64,000 nt of DNA. It comes from Nocardia macrotermitis. GTDB taxonomy: Bacteria; Actinomycetota; Actinomycetes; Mycobacteriales; Mycobacteriaceae. This document shows, one piece after another, positions 16,664 to 25,609 of the stretch. The stretch spans positions 124,001 to 188,000 of the forward strand of contig NZ_WEGK01000003.1 of the NCBI RefSeq assembly GCF_009604405.1, in the 5' to 3' direction. Under the pieces are notes generated by a model. That model was given only the letters and a program-made list of their open reading frames with translations, had not been told where the DNA came from and did not search any database. The position numbers and the translations under genes are program-made. The first letter of the stretch is position 1. Each line of letters starts with the position of its first letter.

Positions 16664-19426
16664 TTACCGTGGTCCGGCGGGAGGTTCGAGGAGCGCGTCC
16701 AAGCGCTCCCGGATCCTGCGGTGCTCCTCACTTCCGGTGGTGGGCAGGCGCAGCAGTGGGATCTCGTAAGTGGCGCAGATGGCGTTCTTCAGCGCGTCCT
16801 TGGCCAGTTGTGCGGGGTTGTCCTCGTGAAACTTGAAGCCGTCGACTTCGATGGCCAGCACGAGACGCAGGGTGATCCGGTTGTAGATGACGAAGTCGAG
16901 CTCCGCGCGATTTCGTACATAGGTCGCCTGTTCCGCTGTCAGACGGGTGAGGTCGGGCAGCGTGCTGTTCAGCAGGACGTGCGGCACCACCTCGAGGCGG
17001 GTGTACGGATCCTCGGCGAGGATGTCCCGCAACACGGTCAGCATGATGTTCTCGGACTTGTATCGCAGGTCCGTGCGCAATCGCCGGGCCAACGGCTGCA
17101 GACGGGCCGAGTAGTCGCGGTAGAGCAGGTCGAACACGGATAGGATGCTGCCCTCGACCAGCGGTTCGTTCGGGTTGTGATACTGGATGTATCCGATCAG
17201 GTCGCCGATGTTGCGGCTGGTCGGCATGAGACTGTGATTGGTGACGAGCAGGAAACGCTTGCCCGCCCGCGACACTGCCACATTGACCAGGTGCGGGTCG
17301 TCGACGAAATCGGTGCCGAGCCTGCCCCGCCAGGTTTCGTCCAGGACGGTGGTCATGATGATCGCCTCCTTCTGCCTGCCCTGGAATTTGTGCACGGTGT
17401 CGTTGGCGATGCCCTCGATCAGGGAGGAGTCTGCGAGCTTGTCCACCTGTCGTCGATAGGGAGTCGTGATGCCGATGTCCTCGGGCTCCACGTCCGAGCA
17501 GTACTGCGGAATTACTTGCTGGACGATGACATCGACTTCGCGTTGATTGGACCTGCCGCGATCACGATGCTGGCGCATGTGATTGCCCTCGACGGTGCGC
17601 ACCACGCGCAGTGGGTGCGAGCCCGGTGTGCTGGTGGTGAAGGGAACGAGCTGGCCGCCGTAGAACGTCTTGTTGCAGAATCCGATGATCGCAGGATCGC
17701 AACGGTAGTGCTCGCGCAGCATCGTGCTGGTCAGCGCCTCGCCGTACAGGTCGATAAATGACGACTGGATGCTGTGCTCGAGGTAGTCGTATGCCGGAGC
17801 CGGCGCCGCGGCGGCGTTCGGTGTCACCTCTTTCACCACGGGCTGAAGTTGGCGCAGGTCGCCGACGATCACCACGGTCCGGGCACAGGCGAGCGCGGGT
17901 GCCGCAGCCAACAGACTCACCTGGGACGATTCGTCGATGATCAGGTAATCCAGGAGGTATCCGTCCGGAAGGCTGCGTGCGAGGGAGTGACAGGTGCTCA
18001 GAATGACCGGATAGTCGCGACCGAATGCCGCGAATCCGGACCGCCGGTACGAGTCCTGCGTGTAGGTGGTGGGCGACATCGCCGCATAGCGCTGCTGCAG
18101 TGTTCCGCGCAGTGTCCGTATCGAGAGTTCGCGATGCTCGGCGGACTTACCCGCGAAATCCGCACGGCGCAGCTCTTTTTCGGCCTGTTCGATGCGGTGC
18201 CGCAACGCGGAGATCCGTCGTTCGTAGTAGGTGCGTTGCAGCGCGAGCACTACTTCGGTGGTATCGGCATCGAGTTGCCCGGTCGGGCCGTAACGGAGGT
18301 AGGACCGGACCTTTCGGACCAATTGCCGCATACGGCCCGTTTCGTCTGCGTCCATTGCGGTTTCGGCGAGGTAGTCCAGAATGCGCTCCGGTGATCGTCG
18401 CAGCAGGGGGAGCCGATCCAGATCGGGTAATTCGTGTCGCTCCAGGTGGTGCTCGAAGTGCTGGTGCTCGAGCAGATAGGCATCGATCTCCTGACGTGCT
18501 TGTGCGAGTCGGCGGTCCGCCTCCTGCCAGCGGCGCAGTGTGCGGCCCAGGTCGGCGACTTGCTTCGGAGATGGCATCGGGATTGCGGCGGCCTCGACCA
18601 GCCGACGGACCTCGGCATTTCGCGTCGGCTGCGCGGCGAAGAATTTCTGCTGTTTATCCTGATTGCCGAGATTTGCGACCGCGTATCCGAAGCCTTCGTC
18701 GACGAGTTTGTCACGCACATTGTCCACGGCGGCGTTGTTGAACGAGACGACGCCGACGGTACCCAGGTCCGAGCAGATGATGTTCGCGATCAGGTTCAGG
18801 ATGGTCTGTGTCTTGCCGGTGCCGGGCGGCCCCTCGATCACCGAAATCGATTGGCGCAGAGCCTGTTCTACTGCTCGATTCTGGCTGAGGTTGCTGGCGA
18901 ATGGGAAGATCGGCGTGACGGCGTTGTCGGATGTTTCGATGGGCCGGACCTCGAGATAACGGGCCAGTGCACTGTCGGCGTGTACGAACTTCAGCTTCGC
19001 GTAGACGTCGTACAGCGGGTCCTGAGGCGGCAGTGCCGCCCGCAAGTAGGCGAGAATTTGTGCCGGGCCGGTGTGCTGCGCGACGCTGTGCACGAAATGG
19101 ACGTCCGAGGCAGGGTAGGTGCGGTAGGTCTCCGTGGTTCCCTTGCGATAGAAGACGCGTGTCCAGGGGCCGAATTGAAGTACGGTCGTCGCGTTCGTCC
19201 ATACGCTGCCGTGGACCTCTACGCACAGGTTCGCGTCGAGCCGGACCGGAGTTGGCCGGTCCAGGATGGTCACTCGTTGTCGTCGGTAGTTGTACGGTTG
19301 TGACCGGCCGGTATAGACGATCTGTACCGTCGTCGGGTTTTCCTGGAATGTCTCGATCTTTGCGGTCTTGTCGATGACGGCCCCGTTCTCCTCGACGAGG
19401 ATGGCAACCTGGCGCGGATCGATCAA
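16664..19426 (-). CDS. SF1 DNA/RNA helicase with C-terminal DUF2726-like nuclease region
   Basis: 920-residue superfamily 1 helicase of the Upf1/Dna2-like type. Walker A is EGPPGTGKTQTILNL (residues 199-206 for the P-loop), Walker B/motif II is IIDESSQVS, motif III GDLRQLQPV, then REHYRC, TVHKFQGRQKEAIIM and motif VI VAVSRAGKRFLLV. A coiled-coil-like insert lies between motifs Ia and II. The last 130 residues contain NRAELDFVIYNRITL and IEVDGFKFHED, resembling the PD-(D/E)xK-like DUF2726. The TTG start has GAGGGGG upstream. It is transcribed with the TerY-P triad (123 bp before the VWA frame), an association reported for these triads. Confidence 0.8.
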   Translation of the reverse strand: MIDPRQVAILVEENGAVIDKTAKIETFQENPTTVQIVYTGRSQPYNYRRQRVTILDRPTPVRLDANLCVEVHGSVWTNATTVLQFGPWTRVFYRKGTTETYRTYPASDVHFVHSVAQHTGPAQILAYLRAALPPQDPLYDVYAKLKFVHADSALARYLEVRPIETSDNAVTPIFPFASNLSQNRAVEQALRQSISVIEGPPGTGKTQTILNLIANIICSDLGTVGVVSFNNAAVDNVRDKLVDEGFGYAVANLGNQDKQQKFFAAQPTRNAEVRRLVEAAAIPMPSPKQVADLGRTLRRWQEADRRLAQARQEIDAYLLEHQHFEHHLERHELPDLDRLPLLRRSPERILDYLAETAMDADETGRMRQLVRKVRSYLRYGPTGQLDADTTEVVLALQRTYYERRISALRHRIEQAEKELRRADFAGKSAEHRELSIRTLRGTLQQRYAAMSPTTYTQDSYRRSGFAAFGRDYPVILSTCHSLARSLPDGYLLDYLIIDESSQVSLLAAAPALACARTVVIVGDLRQLQPVVKEVTPNAAAAPAPAYDYLEHSIQSSFIDLYGEALTSTMLREHYRCDPAIIGFCNKTFYGGQLVPFTTSTPGSHPLRVVRTVEGNHMRQHRDRGRSNQREVDVIVQQVIPQYCSDVEPEDIGITTPYRRQVDKLADSSLIEGIANDTVHKFQGRQKEAIIMTTVLDETWRGRLGTDFVDDPHLVNVAVSRAGKRFLLVTNHSLMPTSRNIGDLIGYIQYHNPNEPLVEGSILSVFDLLYRDYSARLQPLARRLRTDLRYKSENIMLTVLRDILAEDPYTRLEVVPHVLLNSTLPDLTRLTAEQATYVRNRAELDFVIYNRITLRLVLAIEVDGFKFHEDNPAQLAKDALKNAICATYEIPLLRLPTTGSEEHRRIRERLDALLEPPAGPR

Positions 19427-19557
19427 CTGTGTCCCCCTCGGTCCGGCGAGATCAACTGCGCGGCTTCGGGATACAAGCTACTCCGTTGTGTCCTCCCGTG
19501 TGCCGTTGGTGCGCAAGGTGTTTCGGATGTTGCCTCACGCTGCGGTGAGTGTGCGCA

Positions 19558-19790
19558 CTACGCCCGCGGCTGCCATGCCTCGAGTAGGTCCGCAGGGGTG
19601 AAGACGGCATCGAGGTGATCGGTTGTCGCTCCGGATCGGGTCACTGCGATCAGCGGGATCGGGTCGTCGTGTGCGACAGGCTCTCGGTCGGCATCGACGA
19701 TATCGATTTCGACGTCGTTGCTGCGGGTCCAGTAACCGCCGATGGCGGGGGCCGTAGCGCTCGCGGAAGAGTGGCCGTCTGGGACTGCCC
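19558..19790 (-). pseudogene. C-terminal remnant of a DUF234-type ATPase gene
   Basis: Leftward translation gives IGGYWTRSNDVEIDIVDADR followed by EPVA. After a deletion it continues DDPIPLIAVTRSGATTDHLD and TPADLLEAWQPRA, then a TAG at 19558-19560. This is the closing part of DUF234-type ATP-binding proteins as I know the family, missing the VGSIKW block. It sits between the helicase and the GH3 gene in about 500 bp that otherwise holds only promoter sequence. Confidence 0.55.
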
Positions 19791-19929
19791 TTGCTTCCCG
19801 GATGCCTTCGGGTTCTGGCGGATTTCCGGAACGTCACCTCGCCGGTGACCGCAATGATCGAACCGCAATGCCGCTGGGCTGGGCGGTTAGTGTGGGGGGC
19901 GGTTCATTCGGCTCTGATCAACGAACAGG

Positions 19930-20922
19930 GTGATGCGTATGTTCGATCGGCGTAGGTTCTTGACCTCGGTGTCCGCTGTCGCGCTGGGGGTTGCGGCGGT
20001 TCCGGCGGTGCGTGCTCGGGCTTCGGCGCTGCCTGCTGGGCGGCGGGTCATCTACTCGTACAAGGGGACGCAGCCTCCGGCGGAGTTGTTCACGTTGGCG
20101 TCGAAGAGTCAGGTGGGGGGCGTTATCTTTTTTGCCGACAATATTGCGTCCGCGCAGCAGCTTGCGGAGGTGGCTGCGGAGTTGCGGAAGGCTTCGCCGG
20201 TGCCGTTGATGTTGACCACGGATCAGGAGGGTGGGCAGGTCAATCGGTTGCCGGGTGGGCCGGGGGCGTCCGCCAAGCAGGTGGGGGCGGCGGGGAACAG
20301 TGTTGCCGCCGCGAATGCTCAGGCCGCGGGGGCCGCGCATGTGTTGGCCGCGGCGAATCTCGATGCGAATCTTGCGCCTGTGCTCGATGTGTATCGAAGC
20401 GCGGGGGATTTCCTGGATCGGTATCAGCGCAGTTATTCCAACCGGCCGGAAGTGGTGGCCGGGTGTGGGGAGGCGTATGTGCGGACGTTGCAGGGCAGCA
20501 GGATCTCGGCTTGTGCGAAACACTTTCCCGGGCTGGGGGCCGCGCCCGCGGGGGCGAATACGGACGAAAGGCCCGTCACGATCACCTTGTCGGCGCAGGA
20601 ATTGACCGGGGTCGACATGGTGCCGTTCGATCGGGCGATCGGGGCGGGGGTGGCGCACGTCATGATGTCGTGGGCCGTCTATTCGGGGTTGGACGCGAAT
20701 CGTCCGGCGGGGATGTCGCCGATCGTCGTCCAGAACTATCTGCGGCAGCGGCTCGGTTTCCGGGGGCTGGTCGTCAGCGACGCGCTGGAGGCGGGGGCGC
20801 TCGCGAACTACGGTTCGACCGGTAATCGGGCGATCGCCGCGGACAAGGCGGGGGTGGATCTGCTGTGCTGCTCGTCCCGCGACATCGAGCAGGGCAAGGA
20901 GGCCGCGCAGGCATTGCGCTGA
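19930..20922 (+). CDS. exported glycoside hydrolase family 3 protein (beta-N-acetylhexosaminidase-like)
   Basis: 330-residue GH3 enzyme, predicted to be exported. A Tat-type signal FDRRRFLTSVSAVALGVAA precedes the TIM barrel. Recognisable NagZ/GH3 segments are TTDQEGGQVNRLPGGPGAS, NLAPVLDVY, ACAKHFPGLG and the nucleophile-bearing strand GLVVSDALEAGAL. An N-acetylglucosaminidase acting on peptidoglycan fragments is the likeliest role. Possible starts are GTG 19930, ATG 19933 and ATG 19939; the last gives the shortest Tat N-region. The next gene follows 26 bp later. Confidence 0.8.
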   Translation: MMRMFDRRRFLTSVSAVALGVAAVPAVRARASALPAGRRVIYSYKGTQPPAELFTLASKSQVGGVIFFADNIASAQQLAEVAAELRKASPVPLMLTTDQEGGQVNRLPGGPGASAKQVGAAGNSVAAANAQAAGAAHVLAAANLDANLAPVLDVYRSAGDFLDRYQRSYSNRPEVVAGCGEAYVRTLQGSRISACAKHFPGLGAAPAGANTDERPVTITLSAQELTGVDMVPFDRAIGAGVAHVMMSWAVYSGLDANRPAGMSPIVVQNYLRQRLGFRGLVVSDALEAGALANYGSTGNRAIAADKAGVDLLCCSSRDIEQGKEAAQALR

Positions 20923-20948
20923 GCGGGCGGAGGCGTAGCATCGCCGCG

Positions 20949-21839
20949 ATGGACCTCGATTGGCTGCGCGCCAACCCACGCCAGCTGGGAATGTTCTTGG
21001 AACACCAGCGAATTCGGGTGACGCCGGTGCCCGGTGGCGATATCTGCGTCGCGGAACGGCTGACGCTGGACGACGGCAGTGAGCTGTTCGCGAAACGGCT
21101 ACCGGGGACGCCGCCCGCGGGTTTCTTCGCTGCCGAAGCCGCGGGCCTGCGGTGGCTCGCGGTGCCCGGCGGCCCGCGCGTGCCCGAGGTGGTCGCGGTG
21201 GATTCGAGTGCGATCGCGTTGGAGTGGATCGGCCACGGTGAGCCGAGCTCGGCCGCCGCCGAGGAATTCGGTCGGCGACTGGCCGTGCTGCACCGGGCCC
21301 CTTGCCCGGATTTCGGCGCGGACTGGCCGGGTTACATCGGCACCGAACCCCTGGACAACACGCTGACCAGCGGCGACACCGCTTGGATCGAGTGGTACCG
21401 ACTCCGCCGGATCGAGCCTTACCTGCGTAAATCCAGGGATGAAGATGCGCTCACGGCCGCTGATGTCGCGGCAGTCGAGAAGACTCTGAACAGCATCGAT
21501 CCGCCGGGTGCGGGACCGGCCAGGATTCACGGCGATCTGCATCCGGGGAATCTGTTCTGGGGTCGCGACGAGGTATGGCTGGTCGATCCGGCCGCACACG
21601 GTGGACACCGGGAGACCGATCTCGCCACGCTGCGTCTGTTCGCCGGTACACCGCACCTGGATCGGATTATCGCCGCCTACCAGGAGATTCATCCGCTCGC
21701 CCCGGGCTGGGAGGAGCGAATCGGAGTGCACCAGTTGCATCTGGCGCTGGTCCATACGGCGATGTTCGGATCCATGTACGCCGATCTGGTGCGTGCCCTC
21801 GCATCGGCTCGTTCCGGGGAATCGCTCGGCGGTCGATGA
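20949..21839 (+). CDS. fructosamine kinase / aminoglycoside-phosphotransferase-fold protein
   Basis: 296-residue small-molecule kinase. The N-lobe shows LTLDDGSELFAKRLPG (Lys for ATP). The catalytic loop is RIHGDLHPGNLFW and the metal-binding segment is VWLVDPAAHGGHRETDLA, with the fructosamine-kinase-type tail EIHPLAPGWEERIGVHQLH. The family deglycates proteins by phosphorylating ketosamines, but many bacterial members have unknown substrates. ATG 20949 is 26 bp after the GH3 gene, so the two are probably co-transcribed. No resistance function should be assumed. Confidence 0.75.
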   Translation: MDLDWLRANPRQLGMFLEHQRIRVTPVPGGDICVAERLTLDDGSELFAKRLPGTPPAGFFAAEAAGLRWLAVPGGPRVPEVVAVDSSAIALEWIGHGEPSSAAAEEFGRRLAVLHRAPCPDFGADWPGYIGTEPLDNTLTSGDTAWIEWYRLRRIEPYLRKSRDEDALTAADVAAVEKTLNSIDPPGAGPARIHGDLHPGNLFWGRDEVWLVDPAAHGGHRETDLATLRLFAGTPHLDRIIAAYQEIHPLAPGWEERIGVHQLHLALVHTAMFGSMYADLVRALASARSGESLGGR

Positions 21840-21897
21840 TTTCTTCTGTGGCGCAACGTATTTCGTATGACGAAAGGCTTCGGTGACCGCCTGAGGT

Positions 21898-23307
21898 TCA
21901 GGCGTTGTGCACTGGGGTGGTGGCGGTTTCGATGACGACGGTGCGGGGGTCGTCGGTCGAGCGGCGACGCCGTACGAACAGGACGGCCGCGTAGCTCAAG
22001 GCTGCGACGAGGGAACCGGCCAGGCTCAGCGGGACGGCGTGGTAGAAGGCCGCGGGCAGGAAGTGGGTGCCGTAGAAGCTGATGACGAAACCTGCCAGGA
22101 AACAGCACAGGGCAGGCAGGTGCCATCGCTCGGCGGTGGTGCGGGCGGGGCGGAAATAGCTGTCGATGTCGTGTTTGTCGCGTAGGCCCCAGAGCCAGTC
22201 GACGATCAGGACGAAAGTGAAGGGGCCCAGCAGTTCTCCGGCATCGGTGACGAAAGTTTCGGCGTGCGAGAGGATTCCGGCCTGGGCGAGCAGGACGCCG
22301 AGAATGCCCAGGGTGATCGTCGCGATGGGCTGTTCCCAGTTGCGCGGGGTGCGAATGGTGTTGAGGGACACCAGGATATCGACGGTCGCGGGGTAGAGGT
22401 TCATGGCGTTGATGTGCATGATCGCCAGCGCCACACCCAGCGCCGCCACCGCGCCCCACCCCGGAATGTGCGCACCGGCGACGGCGATGTTCCAGTCACC
22501 GGTCGCCTCCTTCGAGTACGCGCCCATGACACCCATGGCCAGATTCGGCAGCATGATGCCCAGGCTGGGGGCGAGAAAGTACCAGCGGCGCTTGGGAGTT
22601 CGGTCGGCCGGGAGACAGAATCGGGAGACCGTGGAGGTCTTGTAGGTCCAGGACAGGATGCAGAAGCCGCCGATCACCGAAATCGCTGTGCCCCACTGCA
22701 TTTGCGTGGTCTGCGCCGGGACGTGTAGCGAATGGTGTGTTGCCAGATAGACGGTCAGCGCGCCGTAGCAGACCAGGAACAGCACCGCGGTGTAGCGATA
22801 GAAGTATTCGAGCCATTTGAACCCGAACAGCACCAGCAGCACGTTCGATCCGCCGATGATCCAGTACCAGGGCGCCGCGGCGGTGTGTGTCAGGGCGGCG
22901 AGGATATGGGCTCCACCCGCGGCATTGAGTCCGAAGAAGGCCATGTTGACGAAGGAGAACAGGGTCGAGAGCAGGAATGTCGCCGACCGGCCGTAGGTGC
23001 GACGGGCCACCACCAGCGCGGTCAGTGGCAGTTCGCGGCCCATTTCGGAGAACAGGCCGCACGGGACGAGGAAGACCAGCCAGCTGACCGCCATCGCGGC
23101 GATCGTGTACCAGAGGCCGTAGGGGTAGAGAATCGCGCCGATCAGCGGTGTCATCGCCGAGGCCGCGGTCATCGCCCAGGTGATGAAAAGCTTTCCGGCA
23201 GTTGCGGTTCGCTGGTCGTCGGGCACCGGGGCCACGCCGACCGTCTCGACCTCGTCGCTGACTCGTCGCCACCAGGAGGTTGTGGCAACACCGGCCTCTT
23301 TATGCAC
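21898..23307 (-). CDS. NCS1-family nucleobase/cation symporter
   Basis: Membrane transporter with about 12 helices, of the purine-cytosine permease (NCS1) family. The conserved N-terminal segment DEVETVGVAPVPDDQRTATA leads into helix 1 (FITWAMTAASAMTPLIGAIL), and YKTSTVSRFCLP and MNLYPATVDILVSL are also typical. The start is uncertain: GTG 23307 leaves room for a promoter, while ATG 23361 lies inside the regulator's operator region. It is divergent from an HxlR-type regulator, with a palindrome between them, so control of uptake by a small ligand is likely. Substrate not predictable. Confidence 0.8.
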   Translation of the reverse strand: MHKEAGVATTSWWRRVSDEVETVGVAPVPDDQRTATAGKLFITWAMTAASAMTPLIGAILYPYGLWYTIAAMAVSWLVFLVPCGLFSEMGRELPLTALVVARRTYGRSATFLLSTLFSFVNMAFFGLNAAGGAHILAALTHTAAAPWYWIIGGSNVLLVLFGFKWLEYFYRYTAVLFLVCYGALTVYLATHHSLHVPAQTTQMQWGTAISVIGGFCILSWTYKTSTVSRFCLPADRTPKRRWYFLAPSLGIMLPNLAMGVMGAYSKEATGDWNIAVAGAHIPGWGAVAALGVALAIMHINAMNLYPATVDILVSLNTIRTPRNWEQPIATITLGILGVLLAQAGILSHAETFVTDAGELLGPFTFVLIVDWLWGLRDKHDIDSYFRPARTTAERWHLPALCCFLAGFVISFYGTHFLPAAFYHAVPLSLAGSLVAALSYAAVLFVRRRRSTDDPRTVVIETATTPVHNA

Positions 23308-23363
23308 ATGAGTAATGTACCGCTGTATAACGGCACGTGCAATGGGTTCTGTGCGGGGCATAC

Positions 23364-23375
23364 ACTCAAGTGAGT
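23364..23375. promoter_or_regulatory. palindromic operator candidate between NCS1 permease and HxlR regulator
   Basis: ACTCA-AG-TGAGT is a perfect 5+5 inverted repeat with a 2-bp centre. It ends directly before the regulator's ATG (23376) and overlaps its alternative GTG start. HxlR-type dimers often bind such sites in shared promoters. Confidence 0.5.
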
Positions 23376-24023
23376 ATGAGAAAGTCAAGTACGGACGGCT
23401 CGGCGTCCAAACGGTCCTACGGGCAATACTGCGGCCTGGCGCGGGCGCTGGACGTGGTCGGTGGGCGCTGGAGCCTGCTCATCGTGCGTGAACTGCTGGT
23501 CGGACCGGCTCGCTACGGCCAGTTGCAGGCCGGACTGCCCGGTATCGCGACCAATCTGCTGGCTCAGCGGCTGCGGGAGTTGGAGGAGGCGGGCGTCGTC
23601 GAGCGCACGCTCGACACCGAGAGCAACGGCGTCGCCTACATGCTCACGCCCTGGGGTCACGAATTACGCGATACCGTTGCCGCTCTGGTGAATTGGAGTA
23701 GCCCGCTGATGATCACGGGCCCGCAGGGCGATGCCTTCCAGGGGCATTGGCTGGTGGTCGCGGTGGATTCGCTGTTGCGGGACAAGCGATTCGACGAATC
23801 CGTCACGGTCGGTCTGGCTGTCGACGACGTGATCGTCAGCGTGCACGTCGGGCGGACGGGCGCCCGCGTCGAGCTCTGCGGAGATACCGTGCCCGACACC
23901 GTATTTCGTGGCGATCCCGCCATTGTGCTGGGTCTGGCCTCGGGCATGCTGCCGATCGAGCAGGCGGTAGCCGGGGGTGAATTGACCGGGCGGGCAGCGG
24001 ATCTCGCGGTCGCGTTCGGCTGA
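23376..24023 (+). CDS. HxlR-family winged-helix transcriptional regulator
   Basis: 215-residue regulator. The N-terminal winged helix reads CGLARALDVVGGRWSLLIVR, ELLVGPARYGQLQAGLPGIA and NLLAQRLRELEEAGVVERTL, the hallmark of the HxlR/YtfH group. The C-terminal half (residues about 110-215) is larger than in simple HxlR proteins and resembles the SCP2-like extension found in some actinobacterial members, which may bind a hydrophobic ligand. ATG 23376 is used; GTG 23370 is an in-frame alternative. Divergent from the permease gene, its probable target. Confidence 0.8.
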   Translation: MRKSSTDGSASKRSYGQYCGLARALDVVGGRWSLLIVRELLVGPARYGQLQAGLPGIATNLLAQRLRELEEAGVVERTLDTESNGVAYMLTPWGHELRDTVAALVNWSSPLMITGPQGDAFQGHWLVVAVDSLLRDKRFDESVTVGLAVDDVIVSVHVGRTGARVELCGDTVPDTVFRGDPAIVLGLASGMLPIEQAVAGGELTGRAADLAVAFG

Positions 24024-24157
24024 GTCGCGGGATATGCCATGCTCGGTGATCCGCCCAGCGTCGTGTCCACGATGGTCTCGCGTTCATGGGTTCCTGTACT
24101 CGGTGGTACCGCACGTGATCGGTGCGATCGCGGTCAGCCGGGGCAGCGAGTGTCCGA

Positions 24158-24985
24158 TCACGTCCGAATCGGTTGGGGGCGAACGATTTCGATGCGGCTG
24201 ACAAGGCCATCTCGAACGACGACGTCGACAATCGCGAGTAAGTGACCGCCGGGGGCGATGACGTGGGTACGGCGGCCGTCGATCAGCATTGCCGCGGTGA
24301 CGCGGATCCGGTCGGCGAACAGTCTGGTCTCCTCGGCGACCGCGCGGGCGCCGGTGACCGTGGGCGGCGTGCCGGGCGGGACGAGGGCGGGGTCGGCGGT
24401 GCGTACGCAGTCCTCGGTCATCAGGGTGATCATGCGATCGATGTCGCCACCGGCGGCCGCGTCGAGGAATGCGTCGACGATCGCGGCCTGCTCGTCGGTG
24501 GTCGTCGGCGCGGGGCCGGTTCGGTCGATTCGCCTACGGGCCCGGCTGGCGTGTTTCTTCGCATTGTCGGTGGTGGTGGCGAGGGTCCGCGCCACCTCGC
24601 GGAACGGGACGTCGAACAGGTCGTGCAGGACGTAGGCGACGCGTTGGGGTGGGGTCAGGCGGTCCAGGACCACCATCAGGGCTCGGGAGATGTTCTCGCG
24701 CCGCAGATATCGTTCGTCCGCGGCCAGGGATTCGGCGGGGATCATGTCCGCGAGCAGGGGTTCCTCGCGGCGGCGATCCCGGGTGCGGAGGTGGTCGAGG
24801 CAGATGTGGGTGAGCACCGTCGTCAGCCAGGCCGCCGGGTTGCGGAGCTGCGTGGTGTCGGCGGTGGACGCCTTGATCCAGGTGGTCTGGACGGCGTCCT
24901 CGGCGTCGTGCACCGAGCCGAGCAGCCGGAATGCCAGCGCGGTCAGTTGCGGGCGGGCCGCTTCGAATTCCACAGCCGTCAGCAC
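24158..24985 (-). CDS. SigJ-like ECF sigma factor with SnoaL-like C-terminal domain
   Basis: 275-residue ECF sigma factor of the ECF41/SigJ type. Region 2 is FRLLGSVHDAEDAVQTTWIK (residues 20-40) and region 4 is LTPPQRVAYVLHDLFDVPFR with EVARTLATTTDNAKKHASRA. The last 110 residues form an NTF2/SnoaL-like domain (AAIVDAFLDAAAGGDIDRMI, VDVVVRDGLVSRIEIVRP) that regulates activity without a separate anti-sigma factor. The GTG start follows GAAAGGTG. A DoxX-like gene is divergent 260 bp away, and such small membrane or redox proteins are common ECF41 partners. Confidence 0.85.
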   Translation of the reverse strand: MLTAVEFEAARPQLTALAFRLLGSVHDAEDAVQTTWIKASTADTTQLRNPAAWLTTVLTHICLDHLRTRDRRREEPLLADMIPAESLAADERYLRRENISRALMVVLDRLTPPQRVAYVLHDLFDVPFREVARTLATTTDNAKKHASRARRRIDRTGPAPTTTDEQAAIVDAFLDAAAGGDIDRMITLMTEDCVRTADPALVPPGTPPTVTGARAVAEETRLFADRIRVTAAMLIDGRRTHVIAPGGHLLAIVDVVVRDGLVSRIEIVRPQPIRT

Positions 24986-25244
24986 CGGGTGTCACCTTTC
25001 CGAGGTGTGGGACGTCGGGATGGATGAGACCAGCAATCTCGGTTCCGAAGTTCACCATTACTCGAGGAAGTAACCTGCTGATGAGCGTACAGACGGTCCG
25101 GACCTCGTTCGGGGCGATACCGATCGATTCCCATGGGCCGATCATCGATCCGATCGGCGGCCGGGTGTCATCGATTCCGGAAGTGATTCTGCCGCAAAGA
25201 TATTACGTGGTCGTGCCGTGCTCGGTTCGGGGCGGAGTCGACGC

Positions 25245-25604
25245 ATGATCGCGCTGTTGGTGGCTACGATCGTGTGCGTCGTGGCGAACGCGTCCATCGC
25301 CCTCGCCGACTACGCGCGGGCCGGGGTCGTGCTGAAGAATTCCGCCGAAGTGCACGTCCCCGAGGGAGCGTTGCCCTATCTCGCGACGTTGAAACTCGCG
25401 GGTGCGGTCGGGCTCGTCGCCGGGTTGGTCTGGTTGCCGTGGGTCGGCGTGGCGGCTGGGATCGGGCTGGTGCTGTTCTTCGTCGGCGCGATTGTTGCCC
25501 ACCTCAGAGCGCGGGTGTTCTACAACGTCGCCTTCCCCGGTCTGTATCTGATCCTCGCGTTGGCGTCCGCGGCGTACCTGGTGCACGTCGCGATCGGCCG
25601 GTGA
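25245..25604 (+). CDS. DoxX-like small membrane protein
   Basis: 119 residues with four hydrophobic segments (MIALLVATIVCVVANASIAL, YLATLKLAGAVGLVAGLVWL, VAAGIGLVLFFVGAIVAHL, LYLILALASAAYLVHVA), fitting the DoxX/DUF4267-like family. ATG 25245 is preferred to a GTG at 25218. It lies divergent from the ECF sigma gene and convergent with the DsbA-like gene, which begins 5 bp beyond its stop. A role in redox or envelope stress is plausible from context only. Confidence 0.65.
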   Translation: MIALLVATIVCVVANASIALADYARAGVVLKNSAEVHVPEGALPYLATLKLAGAVGLVAGLVWLPWVGVAAGIGLVLFFVGAIVAHLRARVFYNVAFPGLYLILALASAAYLVHVAIGR

Positions 25605-25609
25605 TGACC

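Noticed and set aside
20949..21839. Aminoglycoside resistance gene
   Set aside because: Kinase fold fits, but the sequence is closer to fructosamine kinases; nothing points to antibiotic substrates.
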